A stretch of DNA of 5,681 nucleotides from Agrobacterium fabrum. GTDB lineage: Bacteria > Pseudomonadota > Alphaproteobacteria > Rhizobiales > Rhizobiaceae. Of the stretch, positions 4,956 to 5,681 are shown piece after piece. How positions within the stretch are numbered: position 1 is the first letter of the stretch; every line of letters begins with the position of its first letter. The notes under the pieces are model-generated. The model ran no database searches, was not told the origin of the DNA, and saw only the letters and a program-made list of their open reading frames with translations. The stretch is taken from assembly GCA_003241215.1 (NCBI GenBank), contig QFOL01000291.1, positions 1-5,681 of the forward strand, written 5' to 3'. The translations under genes were made by a program, and so were the position numbers.

Positions 4956-5681
4956 TCAATAAAGGCCGCCGCCACCGCCGGTGATGGCCTGCTGCGCCTG
5001 CGGCGAGGTCTTCAGAATATCTTCCTGCGACATGTAGCCTTCAGCACCGATGACCGAGAAGCTATCGGCCGGGCCTGTGCCGGGCTTAAAGGCTTCCATG
5101 ATCGTGTCCGGTTCGCCTTCCGCTGCCGCCATGCCGGTCTTGCGGTTGACGGCGACGAAGTTCATGCCTGCAGGCACGATGAACTTGCTCGGCTGGAGAT
5201 GCTTGGCCGCATCGGCGATGAATTCACCGAAAATCGGCGCAGACAGCGAGCCGCCGGTACCACCGCGACCGAGCGGTGCGGGCGAGTCGAAACCAATGTA
5301 CAGGCCGGCGACCATGTCCGGGGTGTAACCGACGAACCAGGCATCCTTTTCATCATTGGTGGTGCCCGTCTTGCCGGCAACCGGCAGATCGACCTTGATC
5401 TTGCCTGCGGCCGTACCGCGCTGCACGACACCTTCCAGCATGGAGGTGGTCTGATAAGCGGTCATCGGGTCCAGAACCTGTTCGCGGTTGTCGACGATCA
5501 CAGGCTCATCCTGGTTCTGCCAGCTGGTAGCGTTGCAACCTTCGCAGGCGCGCTCCTCATGACGGAATATCGTCTTGCCGTAACGGTCCTGAATGCGGTC
5601 AATCAGCGTCGGCTTGATCTGCTTGCCACCATTGGCGATGACCGAATAGGCCGAAACCATACGCATCACGGTGGTTTCACC
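4956..5681 (-). CDS. mrcA: Class A penicillin-binding protein 1A, C-terminal part (partial, 5' end outside window)
   Basis: The frame is open from the right edge (GETTVMRMVSAYSVIANGG) to TGA at 4956-4958, giving 241 residues. This is the end of the transpeptidase domain of a bifunctional glycosyltransferase/transpeptidase that polymerises and cross-links peptidoglycan on the outer face of the inner membrane. Visible landmarks are KPTLIDRIQDRYGKTIF, TSMLEGVVQRGTAAG, and the third active-site motif KTGTTN (codons from 5372 down to about 5355) followed by DAWFVGYTPDMVAGLYIGFD. The SxxK and SxN motifs and the glycosyltransferase domain must lie outside the window. A CEGC cysteine pair occurs in an insertion after RYGKTIFRHEERA. 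The C-terminal tail (EDILKTSPQAQQAITGGGGGLY) is Gly-rich. The family is also called ponA or mrcA. The symbol is by analogy. Confidence 0.94.
   Translation of the reverse strand, partial: GETTVMRMVSAYSVIANGGKQIKPTLIDRIQDRYGKTIFRHEERACEGCNATSWQNQDEPVIVDNREQVLDPMTAYQTTSMLEGVVQRGTAAGKIKVDLPVAGKTGTTNDEKDAWFVGYTPDMVAGLYIGFDSPAPLGRGGTGGSLSAPIFGEFIADAAKHLQPSKFIVPAGMNFVAVNRKTGMAAAEGEPDTIMEAFKPGTGPADSFSVIGAEGYMSQEDILKTSPQAQQAITGGGGGLY

Noticed and set aside
4956..4961. TTGACA on the minus strand overlapping the PBP1A stop as a prfB -35 box.
   Set aside because: No -10-like sequence is found 16-18 bases downstream. That position is inside the GC-rich hairpin.

Overview
The window is high-GC DNA from an alphaproteobacterium, most likely Rhizobiaceae (Agrobacterium/Rhizobium group). 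This rests on recall of protein families, not on a search: the NAD kinase is the compact rhizobial form, the RF2 and PBP1A sequences read like rhizobial ones, and the pbp1A-prfB gene order is familiar from that group. It looks like ordinary chromosomal core sequence. I see no insertion sequence, phage gene, CRISPR array, tRNA or rRNA.

Layout, left to right. (1) Positions 1-593 (+) hold the C-terminal end of a large protein of unknown function that begins outside the window. It is followed by a strong bidirectional terminator at 615-646. (2) Positions 708-1625 (-) hold a PhzF-family isomerase-like gene with a GTG start. (3) A 284-base divergent intergenic region (1626-1909) contains several stable inverted repeats, two mutually exclusive hairpins and a probable promoter whose spacer carries a GC-rich dyad. 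(4) Positions 1910-2683 (+) hold NAD kinase, followed after 12 bases by a small secreted protein of unknown function (2696-3196 +). These two probably form an operon. (5) Positions 3221-3697 (-) hold a short isochorismatase-like cysteine hydrolase that converges on the secreted protein gene. (6) Positions 3771-about 4896 (-) hold prfB (release factor 2), with a textbook programmed +1 frameshift site at 4830-4845. A strong terminator at 3713-3742 follows it. (7) Positions 4956-5681 (-) hold the C-terminal end of a class A penicillin-binding protein (PBP1A), cut by the right edge, with a GC-rich hairpin between it and prfB.

The minus-strand genes pbp1A, prfB and the hydrolase lie head to tail but are separated by hairpins, so any co-transcription would depend on read-through. 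NAD kinase makes NADP+, RF2 ends translation at UGA/UAA, and PBP1A builds peptidoglycan. They share no pathway. The most notable items are the RF2 frameshift control, the lack of a clear AUG or Shine-Dalgarno for prfB immediately after a terminator-like hairpin, and the structured region upstream of nadK. I found no convincing new multi-gene system.
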